DNA of 45,928 nt from Xanthobacteraceae bacterium (GCA_030037645.1 JASHQI010000188.1:1-45928); one strand, 5' to 3'; shown: positions 1 through 8,718, counted from the first letter of the stretch. Made by a program: numbers and translations. Notes: a model not told the origin generated them from the sequence alone.

Positions 1-1073
1 ATGGAACGATCCAGCGCGAGGAAATCGCCTGATTCGCACACCGGGCCGACCACGTCGGCGACGATCCGCGGAGCATCCTTCGCCGGTTCGCTGACCGGCA
101 CGATCTGGTGATGCGCCTCGTACAATGTCGGGCGGATCAGATCGTTCATGCCGGCATCGACGATGACGAAAGTCTTCGCTTCGCCCCGCTTCACGTAAAG
201 CACGCTGCTGACCAGGATGCCCGCATTGCCGACGATGAGGCGGCCCGGCTCGAAAATCAGCCGGCAGCCGAGCGCCTTCGTCGCGCGCTTGACGACGGCG
301 GCATAGGCTTGCGGATCGGGCGGCGGCTCGTTGTCGTCGCGGTAGGGAATGCCGAGACCGCCACCGAGATCGACATGACTGATGGTGTGGCGGTCGGCGC
401 GCAGCGTGCGCACGAAGTCTGCCAACAACGCAAACGCGTCGCCGAACGGAGTGAGTTCGGTAATCTGGCTGCCGATATGCATATCGACGCCGGTGACGCG
501 GATGCCTTTGAGCTTGGCGGCGCGGGCATAGACGTCGCGCGCCCGGCTGATCGGGATGCCGAATTTGTTTTCGGCCCTGCCGGTGGCGATCTTGGCGTGG
601 GTTTTCGGGTCGATATCGGGATTGACGCGGATCGCAATGTCGACCGAACGGCCCTTGCCGGCGGCGATTTCGGCCAGCAGTTCCAGCTCGGACTCGGATT
701 CGACGTTGACGCAGAGGATGCCCTCATCGACCGCCAGCGCGAGCTCGCGCGTCGTTTTGCCGACGCCGGAAAACATGATCTTTTGCGGCGCAATGCCGGC
801 TTGCCGCGCGCGCAACAGCTCGCCTTCGGAGACGACATCGGCGCCCGCGCCAAGCCGCGCCAGCGTTGCAATCACCGCCTGGTTGGAATTCGCCTTCATG
901 GCGTAGCAGACGAGCGCATCAACATCGGCGAAGGCGCCGGCAAACACCTGATAGTGTCGCTCCAGCGTCGCGCTCGAATAGCAATAGAACGGCGTGCCGA
1001 CGGCCTGCGCCAGCGCGGCCAAGTCAACCCACTCGGCGTGCAACACACCGCCGCGATAGGCAAAATGGTGCAT
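1..1073 (-). CDS. lysA: Diaminopimelate decarboxylase (3' end outside window)
   Basis: LysA catalyses the last step of lysine biosynthesis, PLP-dependent decarboxylation of meso-diaminopimelate to L-lysine. About 357 codons are present and the gene runs off the left edge, so roughly the last 60-70 residues are missing. The start MHHFAYRGGV is fixed by an in-frame TAA four codons upstream. The PLP-binding lysine is K60 in YAMKANSN. Further fold-type III marks are HIGSQ near residue 200, the glycine-rich DLGGGLG, FEPGR near 290, and CESGDF near 350, where the active-site Cys of the partner subunit is expected. It is the third gene of an argH-lptM-lysA series on this strand, with 123 bp between lptM and lysA. 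That leader carries half of a dispersed palindromic repeat. Confidence 0.95.
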   Translation of the reverse strand, partial: MHHFAYRGGVLHAEWVDLAALAQAVGTPFYCYSSATLERHYQVFAGAFADVDALVCYAMKANSNQAVIATLARLGAGADVVSEGELLRARQAGIAPQKIMFSGVGKTTRELALAVDEGILCVNVESESELELLAEIAAGKGRSVDIAIRVNPDIDPKTHAKIATGRAENKFGIPISRARDVYARAAKLKGIRVTGVDMHIGSQITELTPFGDAFALLADFVRTLRADRHTISHVDLGGGLGIPYRDDNEPPPDPQAYAAVVKRATKALGCRLIFEPGRLIVGNAGILVSSVLYVKRGEAKTFVIVDAGMNDLIRPTLYEAHHQIVPVSEPAKDAPRIVADVVGPVCESGDFLALDRS

Positions 1074-1085
1074 GGCGTGTGTTTA

Positions 1086-1120
1086 GAGCATGATCTTGAA
1101 AAGTGGAAACCGGATTTGCG
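1086..1120. repeat. Half copy of GAGCATGATC palindromic repeat in the lysA leader
   Basis: GAGCATGATCTTGAAAAGTG followed by GAAACCGGATTT matches the left half of the intergenic palindromes at 31175-31250 and 43629-43704, but no matching right arm (GATCATGCTC) follows. It lies 13 bp upstream of the lysA start codon, so it is transcribed as part of the lysA 5' leader. Confidence 0.6.
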
Positions 1121-1196
1121 AACGAGCCGCGCCGGAATAGTCTCGAACACGGCAATCTTCACCACGACGCGGCGTACGGCAGGCGCCGCGGCGGCG

Positions 1197-1517
1197 CTAT
1201 TTCAATAAAAAGTCGAGAATAAAGGTCTTTTGCTGGGCGGGCGGCGCCACCGGATTGCCCTGGCTATCGAAGCCGTTCTTCGTGGCGTTGGCCTGCGCCG
1301 CCGCGGCGGACTGCGCGGCGGACGAAGACTCGCCGGAAAAGAACGAGGTCGTCGGCATCAGCGTCGTGGACGGCGCCGTTGCCGTAGGCGCCGGCGGCGT
1401 CGCGGTATCGGACGGCGGCAGATCGAGACCGCCCTTTCGACCGCAGCCGGCGAGGCTGACGGCCGCAGCGAGCGTAATGGCGCCCGCAACAATGAGGCTC
1501 GGTCGACCGAAGGCCAA
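1197..1517 (-). CDS. lptM: LptM-like small lipoprotein
   Basis: This is a small outer-membrane lipoprotein of the LptM (YifL) family. Known LptM binds the LPS translocon LptD/LptE and helps LptD disulfide maturation. The family signature is the lipobox followed by GCGRKGGLDLPPSD. The chosen start is a TTG at 1517, six bases after a strong Shine-Dalgarno GGGGGAG. It gives a 106-residue precursor with a classic signal peptide and the lipidated Cys at position 25 (LAGC). A TTG at 1550 would add 11 residues with no visible ribosome site. The mature part is low-complexity (Pro, Thr, Ser, Ala), as usual in alphaproteobacteria. The position between argH and lysA matches the conserved neighbourhood of the family. 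Confidence 0.8.
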   Translation of the reverse strand: MAFGRPSLIVAGAITLAAAVSLAGCGRKGGLDLPPSDTATPPAPTATAPSTTLMPTTSFFSGESSSAAQSAAAAQANATKNGFDSQGNPVAPPAQQKTFILDFLLK

Positions 1518-1606
1518 AGCAAACTCCCCCCATGCACCTGGCGCAGTCAATCACACCGCCCCGGCGAGATTGTGTCTATATCGCCCAGGTCTTGCCAGGA
1601 CCTTTA

Positions 1607-2995
1607 TTACGCCTTGGCTTTCAACCGCTTGAGCCAGCGCCTCGCCTGCGCGCGCACGCCACTGGGCGCGGTGCCGCCATAGCTCCGGCGGCTCTTTACC
1701 GAACGATCGACCGCGAGCGCGCCGAACACCGCCTTGGTGATGCGCGGTTCGACCGACTGCATGACTTTGAGCGGCAACCGATCAAGGGCGACGCCCGCCT
1801 CGGCCGCCTTGGCGACGATCCGCCCGGTGGCGTGATGGGCATCGCGGAACGGCAGCTTGAGCGCGCGCGTGAGCCAGTCGGCGAGATCGGTCGCGGTCGA
1901 ATAGCCCTCGCCCGCCGCCTCCCGCATGCGCGCCACATCGGGCTCGAGATCGCGCACCATGCCGGTCATGGCGGTGATCGACAGCTCAAGCGCGCCGACT
2001 GCGTCCATGGCGCCTTCCTTGTCCTCCTGCAGGTCCTTCTGATAAGCCAGCGGCAATCCCTTGATCACCATCATCAGGCCGGCGAGCGCGCCGACGATGC
2101 GGCCGGTCTTGGCGCGCACAAGCTCGGCCGCATCGGGATTGCGCTTCTGCGGCATGATCGAGGAGCCGGTGGTGAACTTGTCGGACAGCCGGATCAGGCC
2201 AAGGAGCGGCGACGACCAGATCACGATCTCCTCGGCGAACCGCGACAGATGCACGGCGGCGATGGCGCAAGCCGCAAGCATCTCCAGCACGAAGTCGCGA
2301 TCGGCGACGGCGTCGAGCGAATTCGCCATCGGCCGGGCAAAGCCGAGCGACTTGGCCGTCATGTTGCGATCGATCGGAAACGACGTGCCGGCAAGGGCCA
2401 CGGCGCCGAGCGGGCTTTCGTTGAGCCGCGCCCGCGCATCGGCGAAGCGACCGCGGTCGCGTGCCGCCATCTCGACATAGGCGAGCAGATGATGACCGAA
2501 AGTCACCGGTTGCGCCGGTTGCAAATGGGTGAAGCCCGGCATCACCGTGCCGGCATGATGGAGCGCCTTCTCAGCCAGCGCGCGCTGATAACCGGCGAGC
2601 GCGGCGTCGAGCGCGTCGAACGCGTCGCGGACCCAGAGCCGGAAGTCAGTCGCGACCTGGTCGTTGCGCGAGCGCGCGGTATGAAGCCGTCCGGCAGCCG
2701 GCCCGATCAGCTCAGCGAGCCGGCTCTCGACGTTCATATGAATGTCCTCAAGCGCGCGCTGGAACGCGAATTTGCCGGACTCGATTTCTGACAGGATCGT
2801 GTCTAGACCGTGAGCGATCCGTTTTGCATCTTGCGCCGTGATGATGCCCTTTTTGGCGAGCATCGCCGCATGGGCCTTGCTGGCGGCAATATCTTGCCGG
2901 TAAAGCCGGCGGTCGAAATCGATCGAGGTGTTGATGTCCTCCATGATCGGATCGGGCTTGGATCCGAAGCGTCCGCCCCACATTTTGTTGCTCAT
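1607..2995 (-). CDS. argH: Argininosuccinate lyase
   Basis: ArgH cleaves argininosuccinate to arginine and fumarate, the final step of arginine biosynthesis, in the cytoplasm. The 462-residue length is normal. The N-terminus [10 protein letters not shown] is typical of the family. The fumarase/aspartase superfamily signature [12 protein letters not shown] is present near residue 275 and contains the catalytic serine loop. [16 protein letters not shown] and [11 protein letters not shown] supply the other two conserved active-site regions. The start lies only 27 bp from the divergent tlpA start, so the promoters must overlap the opposing coding sequence. The gene is followed on the same strand by lptM (89 bp gap) and lysA. 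Confidence 0.97.
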   Translation of the reverse strand: MSNKMWGGRFGSKPDPIMEDINTSIDFDRRLYRQDIAASKAHAAMLAKKGIITAQDAKRIAHGLDTILSEIESGKFAFQRALEDIHMNVESRLAELIGPAAGRLHTARSRNDQVATDFRLWVRDAFDALDAALAGYQRALAEKALHHAGTVMPGFTHLQPAQPVTFGHHLLAYVEMAARDRGRFADARARLNESPLGAVALAGTSFPIDRNMTAKSLGFARPMANSLDAVADRDFVLEMLAACAIAAVHLSRFAEEIVIWSSPLLGLIRLSDKFTTGSSIMPQKRNPDAAELVRAKTGRIVGALAGLMMVIKGLPLAYQKDLQEDKEGAMDAVGALELSITAMTGMVRDLEPDVARMREAAGEGYSTATDLADWLTRALKLPFRDAHHATGRIVAKAAEAGVALDRLPLKVMQSVEPRITKAVFGALAVDRSVKSRRSYGGTAPSGVRAQARRWLKRLKAKA

Positions 2996-3022
2996 GATGC
3001 GTCCGCCGAGGTTTTGCCGCCG

Positions 3023-3688
3023 ATGACCGAGCCAACTGTCCCGCTACGTCCCAAGATCGGCCGTCTGCGTCTGATTTCCGTCGCAGCGACCATCGCCATC
3101 TTGGCCGTTCTGGGGGGGATATACGGGATTGGCCGTCTGCGAAGCAATCCGGCCGATGCGGCCTGCGCGCCGGCGGTCAGGACCGCGACGCGGATCGCGC
3201 CGCTGGTGCACGGCGAAGTCGCGGCGCTCGCCGTGGCCAGCACCCCGTTCCGCGTGCCCGATTTGTCGTTCAAGGACGCCCAAGGGCACGAGCGGACGCT
3301 CGCCGATTGGCGCGGCCGCACCGTGCTTCTCAATCTTTGGGCCACCTGGTGCGTGCCGTGCCGCAAGGAGATGCCGGCGCTCGACGCGCTGCAAGCCGAA
3401 CTCGGCGGCCCGCATTTTCAGGTCGTCGCTGTCAATATCGACACCCGCGATCCGCAGAAGCCGCTCGCCTTCCTCAAAGAGATCGGCGTGACCAAGCTGG
3501 CCTACTATTCCGACCAGAGCGCGCAGGTGTTCGAGACGCTGAAAGAAGCCGGCAAGGCCTTCGGCATGCCGACCACGCTCATTGTCGATCCGGCGGGCTG
3601 CGAGATCGGCGACATGGCGGGACCGGCCGAATGGGCGAGCGACGACGGCGTCAAGCTCGTCAGCGCGGCAATCGGCAACACGGATTAG
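3023..3688 (+). CDS. tlpA: Membrane-anchored thioredoxin-like protein TlpA
   Basis: TlpA is a periplasmic, membrane-anchored thiol:disulfide reductase. In Bradyrhizobium it is needed to assemble cytochrome aa3, by reducing ScoI and CoxB cysteines. The ATG at 3023 gives 221 residues, the same length as I recall for Bradyrhizobium TlpA. The reading frame is open for another 71 codons upstream, but those overlap argH. There is one N-terminal membrane segment at about residues 15-34. A thioredoxin fold follows with active site [13 protein letters not shown] and the cis-Pro loop [10 protein letters not shown] second Cys pair (C50 region DAACAP and the VDPAGCEIG loop) matches the extra disulfide known in TlpA. 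It converges with the metallo-hydrolase gene. Confidence 0.93.
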   Translation: MTEPTVPLRPKIGRLRLISVAATIAILAVLGGIYGIGRLRSNPADAACAPAVRTATRIAPLVHGEVAALAVASTPFRVPDLSFKDAQGHERTLADWRGRTVLLNLWATWCVPCRKEMPALDALQAELGGPHFQVVAVNIDTRDPQKPLAFLKEIGVTKLAYYSDQSAQVFETLKEAGKAFGMPTTLIVDPAGCEIGDMAGPAEWASDDGVKLVSAAIGNTD

Positions 3689-3730
3689 GCTTCGCGTCAT
3701 CCGCCCGACATTTCGGCCGACATGATCGAT

Positions 3731-4570
3731 TCAGCCGCCCGGCTTGAACGCGTAAGCGTTACCGCTTCGCACGATGGCGCCGATGCCGGGCGCGGGCAGA
3801 TGCGCGCCGGCGACCAGAATATTGTCGCGCGCGACCCAATCGAGGACGCGCCGCCGCGTCGCCTTCGCAACCGCCGGATCGAGATCGTATTCCATGGCGA
3901 TGTGCGGCGCCGGCAAATGGATTTGCGCGAGGTGGATGAGATCGCCCCAGGCCAGCATGGCTTGACCGCCCGAGCGAATGAGCCAGCAGGTGTGACCCGG
4001 GGTGTGGCCGGGCGCCGGATGGGCCGACACGCCGGCAATCGCCTCGCCGTCTTTCACCCGGCGCAGGCGGCCAGCATAAGACGACAGCGCCCGCTGCGTC
4101 ACGTCGTAGTGGCGACGAGCGCGCTGCGGCAGATCCTCACGCCCGGTGTCGAGCCAGAAGCCCGCTTCCTTTTCATGCAGTACGAGTTGCGCGTTCGGGA
4201 ATGCCGCCTTGCCCGCGCCGTCGATCAGGCCGCCAAAATGGTCGCGATGAACATGCGTCATGAAGATGGTGTCGATCCGTCCCGGCGCGATGCCCTGCGC
4301 GTTCAGTGCGGCGCCAAGGCGGCCTAGTTCGGCACTCATGAGCCGGCCCGCACCAGCGTCGATGAGCGCAAAGCGATCGCCGAGCCGCAGCAGGAAGCCG
4401 TAGACGTTCATCGTCAAAGCGTCCGGGCCGGCTTGCGCCAGCAGCTTCTCGGCCTCGGCGCGATGCAGCGGATCGGGAATCTTTTCCAGCGAGGACGGCA
4501 GCGGCCCGTCCCACAGCGGCGTCACTTCGATGGCGCCAATCATGCGACCGCCACTTTTCTGCACCTGCAT
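3731..4570 (-). CDS. MBL-fold metallo-hydrolase
   Basis: This is a metallo-beta-lactamase superfamily hydrolase of the quorum-quenching-lactonase-like group; the substrate is unknown. The zinc ligands are all visible: THVHRDHFGG (HxHxDH), the His in APGHTPGH, the Asp in AWGDLIH, and the terminal His in AGAHLP. It has no signal peptide, so it is probably cytoplasmic. The start at 4570 (MQVQKSGGR) follows an AGAGGA about ten bases upstream. The next ATG at 4543 (MIGAIEVTPLWDG) is also plausible, and the family often starts near this motif. The frame stays open up to 4750, but that would overlap the divergent tctC-like gene. Lactone, thioester or phosphate-ester substrates cannot be told apart from sequence alone. 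Confidence 0.85.
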   Translation of the reverse strand: MQVQKSGGRMIGAIEVTPLWDGPLPSSLEKIPDPLHRAEAEKLLAQAGPDALTMNVYGFLLRLGDRFALIDAGAGRLMSAELGRLGAALNAQGIAPGRIDTIFMTHVHRDHFGGLIDGAGKAAFPNAQLVLHEKEAGFWLDTGREDLPQRARRHYDVTQRALSSYAGRLRRVKDGEAIAGVSAHPAPGHTPGHTCWLIRSGGQAMLAWGDLIHLAQIHLPAPHIAMEYDLDPAVAKATRRRVLDWVARDNILVAGAHLPAPGIGAIVRSGNAYAFKPGG

Positions 4571-4650
4571 TTGTCCAGTGTCCTCTTGATTCCGAAGCAT
4601 TCTTCGGCATCGTGGTCGTGCTCGGCAAGGCAATTGATGGAGGCGCCGGA

Positions 4651-5646
4651 ATGAGATTTCTCCGTCGGCAATTCCTGCAACTGGCAGCGGCTGCCGTTGC
4701 CGCTCCTGTTCTTCCACGACACGCATCGGCGCTCGACGACTATCCGACACGGCCGATCCGTATCATCGTGCCCTCCACGCCGGGCGGGCCCTACGATTTG
4801 ATTCCACGGTTCGTCGCGGACTATACCGCCCGCAAATACGGCTGGACCGTCGCCGTGGAGAATCGCCCGGGCGCGAGCGGCATCGTCGGCGTGCTGGCGG
4901 CCAAGCAGGCGCCATCGGACGGCTATACGCTCGTCGTGACAACGTCGGCCACGCACGGCTCCGAGCCGGCGTTCAATCATCACCTGCCCTACGATCCATA
5001 CAACGACCTCGCGCCCGTCATCTTGCTGGCACAAGGAGCGCTGGTGTTGCTGGTTCGCCAGCAGACGCAGGTGGACTCGGTCAAGGAGTTGATCGCGCTG
5101 ATCCGCTCACGGCCCGGCGCGCTGAAGTTCTCCAGCGGCGGATATTTGTCGCAACAACATCTTGCCGTGGTCATGATGCTGTGGCGCGAAGGCCTGCCGC
5201 CGGACATCTGCATCCACGTGCCCTACCGGGGACTGCCGGAAGCGGTGACGGCGCTGCTCGCAGGCGAAGTCGATTTCATGATCGTCAGCACCGGATCGGT
5301 CAAGCCGTACATCGAGAAGGGCGATTTGCGCGCGCTCGCGATTACTTCGCCAAGCCGTTCGCCACGCCTGCCCAACGTGCCGACGTTCGCCGAAATCGGT
5401 TATCCGGGATATCAAATCATCGCCTGGTGCGCGTTGGCCGCTCCGGCGCATACGCCGCAACCGATCCTCGATCGCTGGAACGCCGTCGCCAACGAGGCGC
5501 TGGCCGATCCCGGCGTGCGCAAACGCGTCGAGGCGCTGGATTACGACGTGCGGGGCGGCACGGCGGCAAGCTTTGCGGCGTTTTTCGCCGGCGATATCGC
5601 GGCCTACAAGAAACTCGCCGCGGCGACCGGCCTGAAGGAAGAGTGA
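4651..5646 (+). CDS. TctC/Bug-family periplasmic substrate-binding protein
   Basis: This is a tripartite tricarboxylate transporter substrate-binding receptor (Bug family), which captures carboxylates, amides or similar small molecules in the periplasm. The start ATG at 4651 follows GGAGG. The N-terminus MRFLRRQFLQLAAAA resembles a twin-arginine signal, which is common in this family. Mature protein begins near DDYPTRPIRIIVP. Typical Bug motifs follow: PGGPYD, VENRPGASG, HVPYRG and ALAITSPSRSPRLPNVPT. Length (331 residues) is normal. No TctA or TctB membrane genes are nearby, which is usual because Bug receptors are often orphans. The ligand cannot be predicted from neighbours. Confidence 0.9.
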   Translation: MRFLRRQFLQLAAAAVAAPVLPRHASALDDYPTRPIRIIVPSTPGGPYDLIPRFVADYTARKYGWTVAVENRPGASGIVGVLAAKQAPSDGYTLVVTTSATHGSEPAFNHHLPYDPYNDLAPVILLAQGALVLLVRQQTQVDSVKELIALIRSRPGALKFSSGGYLSQQHLAVVMMLWREGLPPDICIHVPYRGLPEAVTALLAGEVDFMIVSTGSVKPYIEKGDLRALAITSPSRSPRLPNVPTFAEIGYPGYQIIAWCALAAPAHTPQPILDRWNAVANEALADPGVRKRVEALDYDVRGGTAASFAAFFAGDIAAYKKLAAATGLKEE

Positions 5647-5712
5647 ATGCCGCAAAAGCGATGAGCCCGTGGCGCAACCGCGCCGGTTGACATGGGCGCT
5701 GGCGGTACTACA

Positions 5713-5730
5713 CTTAACCAAATGGTTAAG
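5713..5730. promoter_or_regulatory. Inverted-repeat operator over the arsR-type start codon
   Basis: CTTAACCA-AA-TGGTTAAG is a perfect 8-bp inverted repeat with a 2-bp spacer. The ATG of the ArsR-family gene lies inside it (5722-5724). Palindromes of the AACCA-N2-TGGTT type are commonly found at promoters of ArsR regulators paired with AHSA1 genes, so autoregulation by the downstream regulator is the likely role. Confidence 0.7.
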
Positions 5731-6156
5731 GTTCAAAGTTCCGCGCTCGACCGCACCTTTGCCGCGCTCGCCGATTCGACGCGCCGGGCGCTGGTGATGC
5801 GGCTCGCGCAACAGCCCGACTTGTCGGTCAGCGCGCTGGCCGAGCCGTTTCCGGTTTCGCTGCCGGCGATCATGAAACATCTCGATGTGCTCGCCGATGC
5901 CGGCCTGGTCGCGCGCAGCAAAACCGGCCGCACAGTCGCCTGCCGGCTCAATGCCGCGCCGATGCAGCACGCAATGGAGTGGCTCAATCGTTACGAGAAA
6001 TTCTGGACCGAGCGGCTCGCCAACCTTGCCGCTTTCCTGGAGGAGGAAGAGTCATGGTCAGCCAAACAGCGACCAAGCCTAGCCTCACCATCAAGCGCCG
6101 GCTCAGCGCGCCGCCGGCCAAGGTCTTCGCGGCGTGGACCGATCCGGAAAAGGTGA
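5722..6156 (+). CDS. ArsR/SmtB-family winged-helix repressor (SdpR-like)
   Basis: This is a small DNA-binding regulator of the ArsR superfamily, metal-independent SdpR-like branch. The winged helix covers about residues 8-95: FAALADSTRRALVMRL, then SVSALAEPFPVSLPAIMKHL as recognition helix, and LVARSKTGRTVACRL as wing. No metal-binding ELCVCDL motif is present. The start ATG at 5722 lies within the operator palindrome, which implies autorepression. Proteins of this kind usually end near the RLANLAAFLEEEE region. Here the frame reads on for about 35 more residues, rich in Ser, Arg and Pro, and overlaps the next gene by 103 bp in another frame. It is paired with the AHSA1 gene, as is typical. 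Confidence 0.88.
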   Translation: MVKVQSSALDRTFAALADSTRRALVMRLAQQPDLSVSALAEPFPVSLPAIMKHLDVLADAGLVARSKTGRTVACRLNAAPMQHAMEWLNRYEKFWTERLANLAAFLEEEESWSAKQRPSLASPSSAGSARRRPRSSRRGPIRKR

Positions 6157-6494
6157 AGCGCTGGATGGGGCCCGGCGAGATCAAAGCGATCCACGCCGAA
6201 TGCGAACCGCGCGTCGGCGGCCGCTATCGTTGGTTGATGAAAACCCCGGCCGGCGAGGACCACGAGGTGAGCGGCGTCTATCGTGAGTTCGTTCCGAACG
6301 AGAAGCTGGTGTTCACCTGGGCCTGGAAGACGACGCCCGAGCGGCAGTCCGTGGTCACGGTGCTGCTCAAACCGGACGGCGACGGAACGTTGCTCACGCT
6401 CATGCACGAGCAATTCTTCGACGAAGAGGCCCGCGACCGCCATCAGGGCGGCTGGAATGGCGCGCTCGACAAGATGGAAAGGTTCGTCGCCTAA
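6054..6494 (+). CDS. SRPBCC (AHSA1-type) domain protein
   Basis: This is an activator-of-Hsp90-ATPase-1-like START/SRPBCC protein, a small cytoplasmic helix-grip fold with a hydrophobic ligand cavity. The 146-residue protein shows the family pattern: RRLSAPPAKVFAAWTDPEKV, RWMGPGE, VGGRYRW, GVYREFVPNEKLVFTW and a C-terminal HQGGWNGALDKMERF. The ATG at 6054 is preceded by GAGGAGGAAGAG. It overlaps the preceding ArsR-type regulator and is almost certainly co-transcribed with it. Such pairs are widespread, and the ligand is generally unknown. Confidence 0.92.
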   Translation: MVSQTATKPSLTIKRRLSAPPAKVFAAWTDPEKVKRWMGPGEIKAIHAECEPRVGGRYRWLMKTPAGEDHEVSGVYREFVPNEKLVFTWAWKTTPERQSVVTVLLKPDGDGTLLTLMHEQFFDEEARDRHQGGWNGALDKMERFVA

Positions 6495-6566
6495 AGCGTC
6501 CGGGACCGGTTCGGCCGGCTGGATGACTCCGGCAAACTGACATTACCAACAGCATGGGAGTTGATC

Positions 6567-7193
6567 ATGAAACTTTACGGCTTTCCCGCTTCGCCAAACA
6601 CTTGGAAGGTGCGTGCGGTTGCGTCCTATCTCAATGTGCCGCTCGACCTCGAGGTCGTCGATTTGTTGAAGCCGCGCACACCGGCCTATCTCGCGATCAA
6701 TCCAACCGGCCGGACGCCGACGCTGGTCGACGGCGACTTCAGGCTTTGGGAGTCGAATGCGATCATTCAGTACATCGCCGCCAAAAACGGCAGTGCCCTG
6801 TGGCCGAATGACCCGCAAAAGCGTGCCGATATCACACGGTGGCAATGCTGGCAGCTCGCGCATTGGGGCGCTGAAGCCTGCCAGCCGCTGACGTTCCAGC
6901 GTTTCGTCAAGAAGATGTTGAATCTCGGTCCACCAGACCAGACCGCCGTGGCCAAGGCCCGTGAGGCTTTCAACAAGGATGCCGCAGTGCTTGAAGCGCA
7001 TCTTACCCGGCAAAAATACCTCGTCGGTGATGCGCTAACCCTCGCCGATTTCGCGGTGGCCGCAGCGTTGCTGTATGCCAAGCAAGCCGAATTGCCGCTG
7101 GAGCCCCATGGCAACGTCCGCGCCTGGCTCGATCGCGTGTTGGCGCTGCCCTGCTGGGCGGAAACCGCGCCGCAAATGCCGGCTGCGGCTTGA
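6567..7193 (+). CDS. Glutathione S-transferase family protein
   Basis: This is a cytosolic glutathione transferase of 208 residues. The N-terminal thioredoxin-fold domain contains MKLYGFPASPNTWKV, the cis-Pro segment NPTGRTPTLVDGD and the glutathione-binding WESNAIIQYIA. The all-helical C-terminal domain has YLVGDALTLADFAVA, the N-capping box region. The ATG at 6567 follows GGGAG; an in-frame TTG six bases earlier is less likely. It lies 72 bp after the AHSA1 gene and 34 bp before the DUF899 gene on the same strand, so the four genes may form one stress or detoxification operon under ArsR control. That last step is inference. Confidence 0.92.
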   Translation: MKLYGFPASPNTWKVRAVASYLNVPLDLEVVDLLKPRTPAYLAINPTGRTPTLVDGDFRLWESNAIIQYIAAKNGSALWPNDPQKRADITRWQCWQLAHWGAEACQPLTFQRFVKKMLNLGPPDQTAVAKAREAFNKDAAVLEAHLTRQKYLVGDALTLADFAVAAALLYAKQAELPLEPHGNVRAWLDRVLALPCWAETAPQMPAAA

Positions 7194-7227
7194 GCCACCG
7201 TCCTTGCGCCGTCTGGAGGAGCACACC

Positions 7228-7998
7228 ATGCAATTGCACAAAATCGTTTCCCATGATGAGTGGATCGCTGCGCGCAAAGCCTATCTTGTCGATGAAAAGG
7301 CCTTCTCAAAAACGCGCGATGCGTTGGCCAAGAAGCGCCGCGAGCTACCGTGGGAGAAGGTCGACAAGACTTATACATTCGAAGGACCGGACGGCAAGGA
7401 AACGCTGGCCGAGCTGTTCGGCGGCAAAAGCCAGTTGATCATCTATCACTTCATGCTCGGCCCCGGCTGGGAAGCCGGCTGTCCGAGCTGTTCTTTGATC
7501 GCCGATCACTTCGACGGCGCCGTGATCCATCTCGCGCAACGCGACGTCGCGTTCGCGGTCGTCTCGCGCGCGCCGTCGCAGGAAATCGAGACGTTCAAGC
7601 GACGGATGGGCTGGCAATTCAAATGGGTATCGTCGCTCGGTAGCGATTTCAATTTCGACTATCAGGTGTCGCTAACGCCGCAGGAGAAGGCCAGCGGCAA
7701 GGTGTTGTACAATTATGAGATCATCGAGCAATTTCCGAGCGACGAGCGCCCCGGCGCCAGCGTGTTCTTCAAGGATGCGGCCGGCGAGGTCTTCCACACC
7801 TATTCGACATACGGGCGCGGGCTCGACATCCTCATCGGCGCCTACAACCTGCTCGACCTCGCTCCCAAAGGCCGCGACGAGGCGAGCCTCGCTTGGTCTA
7901 GGGCCTGGGTGCGCCACCACGACCGCTACGAGCGCGCCGCGGTCCATCCCAAGGCAACCTACGTCGAGCCGAAAAGATCGGATTCGTGCTGCGAATAG
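7228..7998 (+). CDS. DUF899 family thioredoxin-like protein
   Basis: This is a member of the DUF899 family (thioredoxin-like fold, function unassigned), 256 residues. Family features seen are the N-terminal HDEWIAARKAYLVDEKAF, the strand and loop LIIYHFMLGPGWEAGCPSCS with Cys85-x-x-Cys88 at the position of a thioredoxin active site, RAPSQEIETFKRRMGW, and STYGRGLDILIGAYNLLDL near the end. The start ATG at 7228 has GGAGGAG nine bases upstream. The C-terminus SDSCCE ends in a Cys pair. The CxxC suggests a redox role, but no reaction is known. It is the last gene of the co-directional group starting at the ArsR gene. Confidence 0.88.
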   Translation: MQLHKIVSHDEWIAARKAYLVDEKAFSKTRDALAKKRRELPWEKVDKTYTFEGPDGKETLAELFGGKSQLIIYHFMLGPGWEAGCPSCSLIADHFDGAVIHLAQRDVAFAVVSRAPSQEIETFKRRMGWQFKWVSSLGSDFNFDYQVSLTPQEKASGKVLYNYEIIEQFPSDERPGASVFFKDAAGEVFHTYSTYGRGLDILIGAYNLLDLAPKGRDEASLAWSRAWVRHHDRYERAAVHPKATYVEPKRSDSCCE

Positions 7999-8119
7999 CG
8001 CAAAACTCGAAACGACTGCGCTCTAAGCTTGCTCTTCACTCCTTCCCGGCGGGGAGAGGCAATGCGCTGCGCAAGCCCAATAACCCGCGCGGCGGCCGCG
8101 ACGTGAAAGGGCGGGCCGG

Positions 8120-8668
8120 CTATCCCGGCTGTGGCGGACGCGAAACGATCGAGCCGGTCGCGATCGGCATGGCTTCGCCATTCTTGACTTCCCGCCACAA
8201 GGAATCGCCGCACGTCAATTCGCTTAGTTGCTTGGCGGTCAGCGGCGCGACGACCGCGATCATCCGATCCAGAATGTCGGATTGCCCGTCAGTGAACGAT
8301 GAAACGTCCGGCCGGTCCAGACCGACCATTTCGCGGCGGTGAAAGTCGGCGACCTTGACGGTCGGTTCCGCCACCTTGCGCTCTTTGACAAGCAGACTGA
8401 CGGCTTTCGCAATCTCCTGCGACATCGGCCCTTGCGGCGTTCGCATGTAGTGCCGCAGCCCGGTAATCGATACGCCGTGCCAGCGATAATGCTCCAGATC
8501 CGAATACCAGAGTATTTTATTGAGCTTGACGTGCCCCAGCTTGCCGGGATCGGTCTTGGCGATGACGTAATGCACGACCGCAGCGACGCGCTCTATGTCG
8601 ATCGCGTCCGCTTCCAACACTGGTCCCGCAAAACCCGAGACTCGTGCGCCGATCTCCACCAACGCCAT
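8120..8668 (-). CDS. Panacea-domain (DUF4065, SocA-like) protein, no partner toxin seen
   Basis: The Panacea (DUF4065) domain covers about residues 25-150, with the hallmark HVKLNKILWYSDLEHYRWHG followed by SITGLRHYMRTPQGPM. Panacea proteins serve as antitoxins or proteolytic adaptors; Caulobacter SocA delivers the toxin SocB to ClpXP. The protein is 182 residues and has no second domain. Normally the toxin gene is adjacent, but 120 bp lie downstream and about 118 bp upstream before unrelated genes, with no reading frame of credible size. It may act on a toxin elsewhere or be a domesticated regulator. The upstream region contains two copies of TTGTCCACAG. Confidence 0.82.
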   Translation of the reverse strand: MALVEIGARVSGFAGPVLEADAIDIERVAAVVHYVIAKTDPGKLGHVKLNKILWYSDLEHYRWHGVSITGLRHYMRTPQGPMSQEIAKAVSLLVKERKVAEPTVKVADFHRREMVGLDRPDVSSFTDGQSDILDRMIAVVAPLTAKQLSELTCGDSLWREVKNGEAMPIATGSIVSRPPQPG

Positions 8669-8718
8669 GCGATTTGCAATAGCGCGAGCGTGACCCGGGC
8701 AGCAGTCAGCCAGCGAAC

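Noticed and set aside
108-1208. Plus-strand open frame of 366 codons opposite lysA
   Set aside because: The minus strand encodes an unmistakable LysA through the same region.
1532-2791. Plus-strand open frame of 419 codons opposite argH
   Set aside because: argH on the other strand has all family signatures; this translation has none.
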